Shown here one piece after another: positions 36,114 through 44,652 of a stretch of 46,701 nucleotides of DNA (position 1 is the stretch's first letter; each line of letters starts with the position of its first letter). Both the position numbers and the translations under genes were made by a program. The stretch is from contig NZ_JAGRPF010000009.1 of the NCBI RefSeq assembly GCF_020439865.1, positions 1 through 46,701 on the forward strand, written 5' to 3'. Under the pieces are notes generated by a model. That model had not been told where the DNA came from. It saw only the letters and a program-made list of their open reading frames with translations, and did not search any database. The stretch is from Prosthecobacter sp. (lineage in GTDB: Bacteria; Verrucomicrobiota; Verrucomicrobiia; Verrucomicrobiales; Verrucomicrobiaceae).

Positions 36114-38720
36114 ATGCGTCTCCTTTTGTTCATTGTTCTTGCGCTCTCATCCCAGGCCACTGCGCTTACGCTGCTCGATGCGCGCCGTTCAGATTACCAG
36201 ATCGTCGTGCCGGACAAGTTGGAGACGCAGGCTCTGACAGACAGCCTCGAGCAGACTGCGCGACTGCTGCAAACGGCGTTTCAGGCAAATGGTGCCGATG
36301 TCGCCGTTGTGACAGAGAGCAAGCGTGATGCGGCCAAACCGGCGTTGATGCTCGGGAACACGCAGTTCGCGCAGAAGAACGGCCTCGAGGTGACGAAGCT
36401 GCGGGATTGGAGCTTTGTGCATCGGGTGGTGGGCAAGGATGTGATCATCGCGGGGCATGATCATCGGTCGAAGGCACCGACGGACAATGCGCGGCGGCCG
36501 AATTGGGATCGCGTGGGCACGGCGAAGGCGGCGGTGGACTTTGCGCGGCAGTTCATGGGCGTGCGTTTCCTGTATCCCGATCTGCCGGGCTACACGCCGG
36601 TGAGTGGCGCAGCGAAGATCGACCTGCTGGCCTCGCCCGCGATTGAGTTTCTGCCGATGGCGACGATGACAGTGCCGGAGTCGCTGAACGTGACCACGAC
36701 GCCGCTGCTGCGGGTGAACACGGCGCATCCGGCGGGCGCGTCGTTTTACGATCTCGCGCACAATCGCTTCCCGCGCGTGGATGAGCAGTTCGGCGGTCAC
36801 ACGTGGGAGCGGGCGGTGCCGGCGGAGTTGTTTGCGGAGCACCCGGAATACTTCGCGCTGATCAGCGGCTCGCGTTTGAAGCCGGAGGGTGGCAAGGCGC
36901 AGTATTGTCTTTCGAATCCCGACGTGCAGGAGCGCATCTACCGCGATCTCGCGGGCTTCTTCGACAAAGGCTACGACAGCGTCGATCTCGGCCAGCCGGA
37001 CGGCTTTCGCGAGTGCCAGTGCGAGAAGTGCGACGCGCTCTTCGGCACCGGCAAGGACTGGTCGGAGAAAATCTGGATCTTCCACCGCGATGTCGCGCAG
37101 CATTTGGAAAAGTCGCATCCGGGAAAGCAGGTGACGATGATGAGCTACATCCTCACCGCCGCGCCGCCGAAGAGCTTCAAAGCCTTCCCCTCAAACACCT
37201 GCGTCATGCTCACCGGAACGAACGATGAAGACATCGCCCCGTGGCGCGGCATCGACGTGCTGCGCGGCTTCACCGGCTACGTTTACAATTGGTGCCCGAA
37301 CCTCGGCACGCGTTATACACCGATGCGCACGCCCGGCTACATCGAGCAGCAGGTGCAACGGCTCGCCGTGAACCGCATTCAGTCGCTCTATCGCGACGGC
37401 CCCGGTCAGCTCTTCGGACTCGAAGGCCCTGTCTATTACACCATGGGCCGCATGTTCGACGATCCGGCGAACAATCACGCGAAGGACCTCGTGCCCGAGT
37501 TCTGCGAGGCCGCGTTTCAAAACAAGAGCATCGCCTTCTCCATGCGCGCCTTTTACGACGAGCTGTATCACGCCATCGCGCTCTACTCCGACCACATCGG
37601 CACGCGCACCGACGTGTGGACCTACAAACCGCTGCCCACCGATGCTCGCGGTCGCAAAACGGTGCAGGACCCGTTTCAGCTCATCGCCTTCCTCTACACG
37701 CCGCGCGTGCTCGCCACGATGGAGGGTCATCTCGCACAGGCGGAAAAGCTCGCCACCACGCCGAAGGTGAAAACACGCCTCGCACTCGTGCGCACGGAAT
37801 TCGATTACTTGAAGCACTTCGCGAAGGTCGTGCACCTGCATCAGGCCTGGCAGATGCTGCCCGACAGCGGCTCGCTGCATCGCCTGCTCGATGCCATCGA
37901 CGCGCGAAACGCCTTCATCGCCACGCTTTACGTCAAAAAGCCTCAAAAAGAGTGGAACCACGTCCTCTTCCCCTTTCCCGGTCACGACGCGAAGCATCTC
38001 CAACTCGCCCACGACGGCTACCAGGAGCCCTACGCCAGCACCTGCTTCAACTGGGACACGAAAGCCATGCGCAACGCTCCGCCCATGGGCCTCAAGAAAC
38101 TCACCATCACCAAAACGACCGCCAAACTCACGCTCGACAGCCCCGAGTGGCAAAACGCCACCGCGCATGCCCTCACACTCCTCCCGCCGCTGCACACGTT
38201 GCCGCGCACAACGACGATCCGGCTGCTCTACGACGACAAAGCCCTCCACCTCCGCGCCGAAGCCGAACTTGGCGACACGACCACCTTCACCGCCTACAAC
38301 CGCGACCACCTTCTCACCAATCAAGAAGCCATCGACCTCTACCTCGCCCCGAATCCCGCCCAGCCACTCTTCTACCGCCTCACCCAAGGCGCGAACGCCG
38401 CCTCCAAATACGACGCCCTCAACGGCCGCATCACCGACGTGATGGATCCGCGTCACGGCAAAGACGACCCCACCTGGAACGGCGATTGGAGCAGCGAAAC
38501 CCGCGTCGATGCCCAAACCAAGCGCTGGCATGCGCATCTCGTGATTCCCTTCACCACCCTCGGCGTCGAACCACCAAGCAAAGGCATCACCTGGAAAGCC
38601 AACTTCGGCCGCAACCACGCACTCCCCCGTGAAGTCATCGACCGTGCGGTCTGGTCGTCATCGCTCACCAGCAACCGCATGGACGAAACGACGGTGATGG
38701 GCGAGATCGTGTTTGAGTAG
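36114..38720 (+). CDS. Secreted DUF4838 (alpha-glucuronidase-like) protein with C-terminal CBM9-like domain
   Basis: 868 residues with a signal peptide (MRLLLFIVLALSSQATA). The N-terminal part (about 20-165) resembles the GH67 N-terminal domain: PALMLGNTQFA, then VRFLYPDLPGYTP. DUF4838 is recognised by GGHTWERAVP, then DGFREC plus CQCEKC (C301-C306). The end (about 690-868) has the beta-sandwich pattern of family 9-type carbohydrate-binding domains (TIRLLYDDKALHLRAEAE, GDWSSETRVD). Family role: glycoside-hydrolase-like, enzymatic activity not firmly known; acting on uronic acid-containing glycans is an inference from the GH67 relation. It is in the middle of the plus-strand secreted run. Confidence 0.85.
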   Translation: MRLLLFIVLALSSQATALTLLDARRSDYQIVVPDKLETQALTDSLEQTARLLQTAFQANGADVAVVTESKRDAAKPALMLGNTQFAQKNGLEVTKLRDWSFVHRVVGKDVIIAGHDHRSKAPTDNARRPNWDRVGTAKAAVDFARQFMGVRFLYPDLPGYTPVSGAAKIDLLASPAIEFLPMATMTVPESLNVTTTPLLRVNTAHPAGASFYDLAHNRFPRVDEQFGGHTWERAVPAELFAEHPEYFALISGSRLKPEGGKAQYCLSNPDVQERIYRDLAGFFDKGYDSVDLGQPDGFRECQCEKCDALFGTGKDWSEKIWIFHRDVAQHLEKSHPGKQVTMMSYILTAAPPKSFKAFPSNTCVMLTGTNDEDIAPWRGIDVLRGFTGYVYNWCPNLGTRYTPMRTPGYIEQQVQRLAVNRIQSLYRDGPGQLFGLEGPVYYTMGRMFDDPANNHAKDLVPEFCEAAFQNKSIAFSMRAFYDELYHAIALYSDHIGTRTDVWTYKPLPTDARGRKTVQDPFQLIAFLYTPRVLATMEGHLAQAEKLATTPKVKTRLALVRTEFDYLKHFAKVVHLHQAWQMLPDSGSLHRLLDAIDARNAFIATLYVKKPQKEWNHVLFPFPGHDAKHLQLAHDGYQEPYASTCFNWDTKAMRNAPPMGLKKLTITKTTAKLTLDSPEWQNATAHALTLLPPLHTLPRTTTIRLLYDDKALHLRAEAELGDTTTFTAYNRDHLLTNQEAIDLYLAPNPAQPLFYRLTQGANAASKYDALNGRITDVMDPRHGKDDPTWNGDWSSETRVDAQTKRWHAHLVIPFTTLGVEPPSKGITWKANFGRNHALPREVIDRAVWSSSLTSNRMDETTVMGEIVFE

Positions 38721-38769
38721 CGATCAGGGAGATAGGACTCAAGCGGTGGTGCGTTTGCTTTCGACAACC

Positions 38770-39627
38770 ATGAACATCCACGCTCTCCGCTTCCTCCCCG
38801 TCCTTGCCGCCACACTCATCGCACCAGCTTTGGCGAATGCAGAAATTGCCGTGAAGAGCGGCGAGAAGATCGCCTTCCTCGGCGATTCGATCACGCAAGG
38901 CGGTTGGAGCAATCCGGCGGGCTATGTGAAGCTCGTGATCGCAGGTTTGGAGGCGAATGGTGTGAGGGCAGAACCGGTGCCAGCTGGAATCAGCGGACAC
39001 AAGTCGGATCAGATGTTGGCACGCCTCGACAAGGATGTGCTGAGCAAGAAGCCGCAGTGGATGACCCTGAGCTGCGGCGTGAACGACGTCTGGCACGGCC
39101 CGCGCGGCGTGCCGCTCGATGATGCGATGGCGAAGAACGGCACTTATGACGACAAGGTGGCCGCTCGCGGAACCTACAAGAAGAACATCACCGCGATCAT
39201 CGACCAGGCGATCGCCGCAGCTGTGAAGCCGGTTATGCTGACGGCCACTGTGATTCACGAGAATCTCGACAGCAAAGAAAACGGTCTGCTCGCGCCCTAC
39301 AACGACTTCCTCCGCCAGCTAGCCAAGGAGAAGAACCTTCCGATGGCCGACTTGTTTGCGATGTTTGCAGAACGCATCAAGGCGGAAAACAAACCGAACG
39401 TCAAAGTGCTCACCAGTGACGGCGTGCATATGAACGTTGAAGGCAACAAGCTCATGGCGACTGGTGTGCTGAAGGCACTCGGCCTGAATGACGCCGAACT
39501 CGCCAAAGCGAAGGCCGCCTGGGCGCCTCTTGAAGCGCAGGCAGAAGAGTTTGCGAAAAAGCAGGCTGAAGCCCGTGCGAAGGCCGCAGCGGAGAAGGCG
39601 AAGAAAAAGTCCGAGCCGAAAAAGTAG
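38770..39627 (+). CDS. Secreted SGNH/GDSL hydrolase with Ala/Lys-rich tail
   Basis: 285 residues from MNIHALRFLPVLAATLIAPA, the signal peptide; 19 upstream codons overlap the previous gene and are not needed. Catalytic serine S40 lies in FLGDSITQGGW, the block-III asparagine in CGVNDVW, and the Asp-His pair in SDGVHMN. SGNH enzymes remove acetyl or acyl groups from glycans or lipids. The C-terminal 45 residues (about 240-285) are an Ala/Lys/Glu helix of the same style as those in the PPC and cytochrome/WD40 proteins. The next start is 16 bp away. Confidence 0.88.
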   Translation: MNIHALRFLPVLAATLIAPALANAEIAVKSGEKIAFLGDSITQGGWSNPAGYVKLVIAGLEANGVRAEPVPAGISGHKSDQMLARLDKDVLSKKPQWMTLSCGVNDVWHGPRGVPLDDAMAKNGTYDDKVAARGTYKKNITAIIDQAIAAAVKPVMLTATVIHENLDSKENGLLAPYNDFLRQLAKEKNLPMADLFAMFAERIKAENKPNVKVLTSDGVHMNVEGNKLMATGVLKALGLNDAELAKAKAAWAPLEAQAEEFAKKQAEARAKAAAEKAKKKSEPKK

Positions 39628-39643
39628 CCCGAGGCTGCCCGAC

Positions 39644-41254
39644 ATGATTTTTCGCCTCCTTTTTGCTTCATCGCTTCTCATCGCCGCATCGCTTCAGGCC
39701 GAGGACATCACCTGGCAGCTTCAGTATGACGCCAAAACGCTGCCTGACGGCACCTGGAGCAGCGTCGGCACTCCGAAGGCCAAACTCGAAGCCGATGGCC
39801 TGCGCATCGAGGACGACGGCACTGGCTTCGGTCACTACCGCGCAGCTTGGAAGGCGGACGAGGATGAGGAAATCATCGTCGAGGCCGAGGTGAAGGTCCT
39901 TTCGACCACAGGCGCGGTGAAGGGCAAGACCACGTCCTCGCTCTGGCCATGGCGCGATGGTGCGCCGGTGGTCGTGCAAGTGAGCGATGGTAGGCATCAG
40001 GAAGGTCTCGCGCTGTTCCCGAACCAGGCGACGAACTTCACCGATCGCTTCATTCCGCAGGACACGACGAACCGTTTTCACACGTATCGGTTCGTCATTC
40101 GTGGCACGGACATGCAGATGTTTGTGGATGGTGAACGCAAGGTGGTTGGCCAAGGAGCCTTCTGGAAGCCTGCGGAGTCGAAGGAGCCCTTCATCCTCTT
40201 CGGCTCCACCGCCAAGACGGCCACGGGCAACGCGATTTGGAAATCCGTGAAGCTCGGCACGCGAAAAGCGACGGCGCCTTTGCCGAAACCAGAGCTCAAA
40301 GTCACCGTCAGCGAGCCGTGGATCATCCCCGAGCGCAAAGGCGTGCCGGAGACGCGGCCTTATTTGTATGACATGGGCAAAGGCCTGCTCCTCATGAGCG
40401 TCGCGCAGGGACCGGATGCGTTCTACGAGCCCTACGGCCTCTACAAATCCACCGACGCCGCCAAAACGTGGGTGCCCATCGTTGGCATCGATCAAAAGCC
40501 CGAAACTCCTCTCCCATGCCTGCGCCGTCCGGATGGCGGCATCACCGCCATGTCACGCTGGACGTGGTCGCAGCCGGACGGAGCCGTTTGGGGCAAAACC
40601 TGGCGCCTCAATGCCGACGCGACCACTTTCACCATGGAGGACAACCGCCTCAAGCTGCCAGCACAGTATGCGAACGAGCAAAAGAGCGACCAGACCATCT
40701 GCGAGCGCCACATCTGGAACGATGCCGACGGCGGCATGACGATGGTCGTGTGGACTCGCAAGAATACCAAACGCCCCGATGGCCGCAATCAAACCGAGCG
40801 CTGGTCCCATCTCATGCGCAGCACGGACGGCGGCAAAACGTGGAACCACTTCTCCGTCGTCGGCCCCGGCGGCGAGCCCGCCGTGTGCCGCCTGAGCGAA
40901 ACCGAACAAGTCGCCGTCATCCGCGGCGACCGGAACTCGTGCATGAAGCAGATGTTTTCCCACGACGCTGGCAAAACGTGGACGCCAGCCGTGGAGATGG
41001 AGGAAGGACGCGTTCTGCCCGATCTCGTCATGATGAGCAACGGCGTCCTCGCGTGCAGCTACGGCCGCCCCGCGAGCTGCCTCATGTTCAGCCTCGACAA
41101 GGGCAAAACCTGGACCTCGCACCACGTCATTTCCGATCGTGTCCGCTTCAACTACACCAGCATCCGCGAGATCAGCCCCGGCAGACTGCTCTACATCCAC
41201 GACGCGCCAAAGATGACGTGCGTTTATGTGGATGTGGAAGTGCTCGGACGTTAA
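39644..41254 (+). CDS. Sialidase/BNR-repeat protein with N-terminal lectin-like domain
   Basis: 536 residues from MIFRLLFASSLLIAASLQA. A beta-sandwich (about 20-210) precedes a BNR/sialidase-type propeller. Four Asp-box motifs are visible: STDAAKTW (269), STDGGKTW (393), SHDAGKTW (439) and SLDKGKTW (483). The usual sialidase arginine triad was not confidently placed, so the protein may be an exo-sialidase-like hydrolase of another sugar or a binding protein. Secreted. It is 16 bp after the SGNH gene and 8 bp before the deacetylase gene; all are likely on one transcript. A kelch/NanM-like protein occurs 18 kb to the left. Confidence 0.78.
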   Translation: MIFRLLFASSLLIAASLQAEDITWQLQYDAKTLPDGTWSSVGTPKAKLEADGLRIEDDGTGFGHYRAAWKADEDEEIIVEAEVKVLSTTGAVKGKTTSSLWPWRDGAPVVVQVSDGRHQEGLALFPNQATNFTDRFIPQDTTNRFHTYRFVIRGTDMQMFVDGERKVVGQGAFWKPAESKEPFILFGSTAKTATGNAIWKSVKLGTRKATAPLPKPELKVTVSEPWIIPERKGVPETRPYLYDMGKGLLLMSVAQGPDAFYEPYGLYKSTDAAKTWVPIVGIDQKPETPLPCLRRPDGGITAMSRWTWSQPDGAVWGKTWRLNADATTFTMEDNRLKLPAQYANEQKSDQTICERHIWNDADGGMTMVVWTRKNTKRPDGRNQTERWSHLMRSTDGGKTWNHFSVVGPGGEPAVCRLSETEQVAVIRGDRNSCMKQMFSHDAGKTWTPAVEMEEGRVLPDLVMMSNGVLACSYGRPASCLMFSLDKGKTWTSHHVISDRVRFNYTSIREISPGRLLYIHDAPKMTCVYVDVEVLGR

Positions 41255-41262
41255 AAAGCCAC

Positions 41263-42012
41263 ATGAAGCCGTTCTCCACTGCCCTGTCCCTCTTGATTAT
41301 CACGTGTGCTGTCGCGTGGCGCGCACTCGCAGCCGGGCCGGTGCCGGACAAGCTCGTGGTGCTCACGTTTGACGATTCGGTGGCGAGTCAGGCGACGTTT
41401 GTGGCTCCGCTGCTCAAGAAGCATGGCTTTGGCGCCACGTTCTTCATCACGGAGGGCTTCGAGTTCCTTGTGGACAAGAAGCACTACATGACGTGGGAGC
41501 AGATCAAGGTGTTGCATGACGAGGGTTTCGAGATCGGCAACCACACGCGCAAGCATGCGGGTGTGAACAAGCAGAAGCCGGAACAGCTCGCCGCCGATGT
41601 GGAGTTCATCGAGCAGCAGTGCGTGAAGTTCGGCATTCCGAAGCCGGTGAGCTTCTGCTACCCCGGCTACGCGACGAGCGAGGCCGCGGTGAAGCTGCTG
41701 CGCGAGCGGGGCTATCAATTTGCCCGCGCTGGTGGCGCGAAGGCCTTCAACCCGAACACGGACGACCCACTGACGATGCCGCAGGCCTTTGATGGCAAGC
41801 CGGACAGCACCTTGGAGCAGTTCAAGGCGGCGGTGGCACAGGCGAAGGATGGCAAGATTGCCGTGATGACCTTTCACGGCGTGCCGGATATCAAGCATCC
41901 ATGGGTGAACACCGATCCGGTGAAGTTCGAGGCCTACATGCAGCATCTGAAGGATGAAGGCTGCACAGTGATTGCGATGCGTGACCTCGCGAAGTATGCG
42001 GGGAAGGAGTGA
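41263..42012 (+). CDS. Polysaccharide deacetylase (NodB homology, CE4)
   Basis: 249 residues from the ATG at 41263 (MKPFSTALSLLIITCAVAWRALA signal peptide); the long frame upstream is only a shadow of the sialidase gene. NodB motif 1 is TFDD (35-38), and motif 2 is H94-T-R-K-H98, giving the metal-binding Asp-His-His. FCYPGY corresponds to the RxPY motif, with the usual arginine replaced, and MTFHG (motif 5) carries the catalytic histidine. Known role: removal of N- or O-acetyl groups from chitin, peptidoglycan or other glycans. Exported. It sits 8 bp after the sialidase-like gene and 27 bp before the alpha/beta hydrolase. Confidence 0.88.
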   Translation: MKPFSTALSLLIITCAVAWRALAAGPVPDKLVVLTFDDSVASQATFVAPLLKKHGFGATFFITEGFEFLVDKKHYMTWEQIKVLHDEGFEIGNHTRKHAGVNKQKPEQLAADVEFIEQQCVKFGIPKPVSFCYPGYATSEAAVKLLRERGYQFARAGGAKAFNPNTDDPLTMPQAFDGKPDSTLEQFKAAVAQAKDGKIAVMTFHGVPDIKHPWVNTDPVKFEAYMQHLKDEGCTVIAMRDLAKYAGKE

Positions 42013-42039
42013 CGTGGATTGGCACGTATTGGGAGCACC

Positions 42040-42897
42040 ATGAAGACGCTCCTCCTTTCCCTTGCCCTCAGTGTTTCCGCATTTGGTCAGCTCGTCGTCC
42101 AGCGCGACATCCGCTACCTCGACGACGGCCATGCACGGCATGTGCTCGACATCTATGCGCCGGCGAAGGCGAAGAATCTACCGGTCGTGTTCTGGATTCA
42201 CGGTGGTGGGTGGCAGCAGGGTGACAAATCGGACGTCGAAACGAAGCCGAAATGGTTTGTGGAGCATGGCTTCGTCTTTGTCTCGACGAACTATCGCCTG
42301 CTGCCGGAGGTGGACATGGGCACGCTCATCCGCGACTGCGCGAAATCCTTTGGCTGGGTGCAAAAGCACATCGCGGACTACGGCGGTGATCCGAAACGCG
42401 TGCTCGTGGGCGGGCACAGCGCGGGTGCGCAGTTGGCGGCGATTCTTTGCACCGACGACCGCTACTTGAAGGAAGTCGGCGCGGATTTCTCGTGCCTCAT
42501 CGGTTGCGTGCCGGTCGATGGTGACACGTATGACATTCCGGCGATGATCGAGGTGGCTGAAACGCGGGCGCGTGTGCACGGCTTTCCGATGCCGAAGTAT
42601 GGGCATCGGTTGAAATTCGGCAACGATCCCGCCCTGCACAAAGACTTCTCCGCGGTGACGCACGTGGCGAAGGGCAAAGGCATCCCGCCATTTCTGATCC
42701 TGTATGTCGCTCATCATCCCGACAACACGGCCCAGGCGCAGCGCTTCGGCGGCGTGTTGAAGGAAGCCGGAGTGCCGGTGACGCTTTTCGGCGGGCGGGA
42801 CACGCATCACGTGAAGCTCAACAACGACCTCGGCCTCGCGTCCGATCCAGCGACGAAGGCGCTGGATACGTTTGTCGCGTCGATCGTGAAGAAGTGA
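42040..42897 (+). CDS. Secreted alpha/beta hydrolase (carbohydrate esterase-like)
   Basis: 285 residues from [17 protein letters not shown]; seven upstream codons are not part of the signal. The oxyanion segment is HGGGW (54-58) and the nucleophile elbow GHSAG (125-129, Ser127), with a terminal aspartate/histidine region (RDTHHVKLN). This is the hormone-sensitive-lipase/BD-FAE-like esterase group, which often deacetylates or deferuloylates plant or algal polysaccharides. It is the last gene of the plus-strand run. It converges on the SGNH gene with a 6-bp gap and no clear terminator. Confidence 0.88.
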   Translation: MKTLLLSLALSVSAFGQLVVQRDIRYLDDGHARHVLDIYAPAKAKNLPVVFWIHGGGWQQGDKSDVETKPKWFVEHGFVFVSTNYRLLPEVDMGTLIRDCAKSFGWVQKHIADYGGDPKRVLVGGHSAGAQLAAILCTDDRYLKEVGADFSCLIGCVPVDGDTYDIPAMIEVAETRARVHGFPMPKYGHRLKFGNDPALHKDFSAVTHVAKGKGIPPFLILYVAHHPDNTAQAQRFGGVLKEAGVPVTLFGGRDTHHVKLNNDLGLASDPATKALDTFVASIVKK

Positions 42898-42903
42898 GGC
42901 GAG

Positions 42904-43575
42904 CTACTTCGACTGAGGCGGGAGCAGCTTGAGGACTTCGGCCGCCACCTGCGCGCCTTGGGCGGCTTTGCCATCCGCCTTGTAGTGCAGGCTGTCGGCG
43001 CACCACTCAGGATGTGGCAGTGTGAGTGCATAGAGATCGTCCACGGGAACACCTTCCTTCTTCATGAGATCGGTGGCAATGCGGTTGCGCTCCGTCACAT
43101 TCGCGTTGTTGGGAGCGAGTTCTTCAAACTTGCCATTCACGTGCGAGGGCGTGCACGTCGCCCAGATGAGCTTCGCTTTCGGTGCGAGCTTGCGAATGTG
43201 CGCGAGCATTTGCGGCAGGAACTCGGCGTATTCCTTCTCGCTCACGGCCCCGATGCCGTGCAGACCGTTGTTGAAGTGAATCACGTCAAAAGTCTCCGCG
43301 CCGAGCACGGCGCTGAGCTCCGCATGCAACACGGGATCGCCCACACAGCGCGAGGTGGCGAGACGCGCGACGTAGGCCCTGCCGGCGAGCACCTTCTCGA
43401 CGTCGGCGCCATAGCCCTGCGTCACGGAGTCGCCGATGAGCAGCACGCGTGGCAGATCGTGCTTGTTGGCATTCGGCATCCAGATGTTGCACCACTCGGT
43501 GCCTTCGCGTGGAACGATGCGGTCGGCGGCGATGGTTAAAGTGGCGATCGCGAGGAAAAGCGGGACGAATTTCAT
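42904..43575 (-). CDS. Secreted SGNH/GDSL hydrolase
   Basis: 223 residues with a signal peptide (MKFVPLFLAIATLTIAAD). Catalytic serine S50 is in LLIGDSVTQGYG, a block-III-like FNNGLHG, and the Asp-His pair is in CADSLHYKADG. It is a different subgroup from the SGNH protein at 38770. Likely esterase of acylated glycans in the envelope. It lies 3 bp downstream of the TIM-barrel isomerase gene on the same strand, so the two form a pair, which supports a linked sugar pathway. Confidence 0.87.
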   Translation of the reverse strand: MKFVPLFLAIATLTIAADRIVPREGTEWCNIWMPNANKHDLPRVLLIGDSVTQGYGADVEKVLAGRAYVARLATSRCVGDPVLHAELSAVLGAETFDVIHFNNGLHGIGAVSEKEYAEFLPQMLAHIRKLAPKAKLIWATCTPSHVNGKFEELAPNNANVTERNRIATDLMKKEGVPVDDLYALTLPHPEWCADSLHYKADGKAAQGAQVAAEVLKLLPPQSK

Positions 43576-43578
43576 GAC

Positions 43579-44556
43579 TCAGACTCCGGCGATGATCTTG
43601 TTGAGGCGGTCGTTGAACTCCGGCAGCGGCAGGCCGTTGTCTTCGACGGTGATCCAGCCGTTGTAACCGACGTCGTCGAGCGCCTGCCGCATTTTCGGCC
43701 AGTCGATGCTGCCATCACGCGGATGCACGAACTTGCCGCTGTGGTTGTCCGGCGCGAGCGCGTAGTCCTTGATGTGGATCTTCTTGATGAGGCCGCCCAG
43801 CGTGTGAATCCAGTCGTGCACGGGCACGAGATACTTCACGTGATTGCCCACGTCGTAGTAGGCCTTCACAAACGGGTGGTTGAAGGACGCGACGAAGTTC
43901 TTGTAGAGGTCCGGACGCACCCAGAGGTTGTTCCAGACATTCTCGAGGCCGATGATGACGTTCAGCTTTTCGGCCAGTGGGATGAGCTTCGTCACCTGCT
44001 CCTTCGATCCATCGGTCGATTTGTTCTGTAGCATGATGTAGCGCTCGAAGGGTGTGTTGTCGCCCTTCACCACGCGGCTGACGTGGCCGGTTTTCTCATC
44101 GAACTCGATGTCAAAGTCCCACGGGTCAGGGATTTTCACCGTCGGGCCGCCAACGCGGCATGGCACGAGCAGGATCGTCTCCGCGCCGAGCCAGTGCGCC
44201 GTGCGCAATGCCTTCTCAGTGACCGCATAGCTCGCTGCGACCTGTCCCGGATCGTCGCTGTTAAACTCGGCCCAGCCGCGCAGCACGGAGTGCACCTTCA
44301 AGCCAATGCCTTCGACCATTTCACGTGCTTTCTTGGCCTCGGTCTCATCGTCGAAGAGATAGGAGACCTCCACGCCGTCGAATCCGGCCTCCTTCAGTTC
44401 GCGCAGGAACTTCTCCTCCGGCTTGCCGACGATCTTGGCCTTCTTGATCTCGGTCTTGAAGATCGCGGCGTTCGACGACGAAAGGAGAGACAGCGACGCT
44501 GCGCCAGCGGTGGCGAGGAACTGACGACGGGAGGGCGAGAAGGTGGTTGGTTTCAT
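43579..44556 (-). CDS. Tat-exported sugar phosphate isomerase/epimerase-like TIM barrel
   Basis: 325 residues from MKPTTFSPSRRQFLATAG; an ATG four codons earlier (44568) is possible. A twin-arginine signal (SRRQFL) is followed by Ala/Ser-rich hydrophobic residues. The body is the xylose isomerase-like/AP endonuclease 2 fold: FDGVEVSYL, VIIGLENVWNN, KAYYDVGNHVKY, KIHIKDY and WITVEDNG carry the conserved Glu, Asp and His metal ligands. Usually cytosolic, so export is notable. In the PVC group such proteins act on unphosphorylated or keto sugars. It is followed 3 bp later by the SGNH gene and is divergent from the DUF1080-dehydrogenase gene. Confidence 0.87.
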   Translation of the reverse strand: MKPTTFSPSRRQFLATAGAASLSLLSSSNAAIFKTEIKKAKIVGKPEEKFLRELKEAGFDGVEVSYLFDDETEAKKAREMVEGIGLKVHSVLRGWAEFNSDDPGQVAASYAVTEKALRTAHWLGAETILLVPCRVGGPTVKIPDPWDFDIEFDEKTGHVSRVVKGDNTPFERYIMLQNKSTDGSKEQVTKLIPLAEKLNVIIGLENVWNNLWVRPDLYKNFVASFNHPFVKAYYDVGNHVKYLVPVHDWIHTLGGLIKKIHIKDYALAPDNHSGKFVHPRDGSIDWPKMRQALDDVGYNGWITVEDNGLPLPEFNDRLNKIIAGV

Positions 44557-44598
44557 CGGAGAAACCAAACGCGGTGAGTCGAGACCTTGTTGCCGCCG

Positions 44599-44646
44599 GA
44601 CAAGTCCGACTTGTCTGACAGTTCCTACGAGTCAGACTCGTCTGAC
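44599..44646 (+). repeat. Two related hairpin units in the DUF1080 leader
   Basis: GACAAGT-CCG-ACTTGTC (44599-44615, 7-bp stem, 3-nt loop) and ACGAGT-CAG-ACTCGT (44627-44641, 6-bp stem, 3-nt loop). Each runs into the same CTGAC tail (44615-44619 and 44642-44646), so they look like two diverged copies at a 27-28-bp period. They occupy the gap between divergent genes, and the second ends 11 bp before the ATG at 44653. Confidence 0.6.
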
Positions 44647-44652
44647 TACCTC

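Noticed and set aside
37191..38632. Long frames on both strands over the DUF4838 gene
   Set aside because: Arg/His/Pro-rich translations in alternate frames of a high-GC gene.
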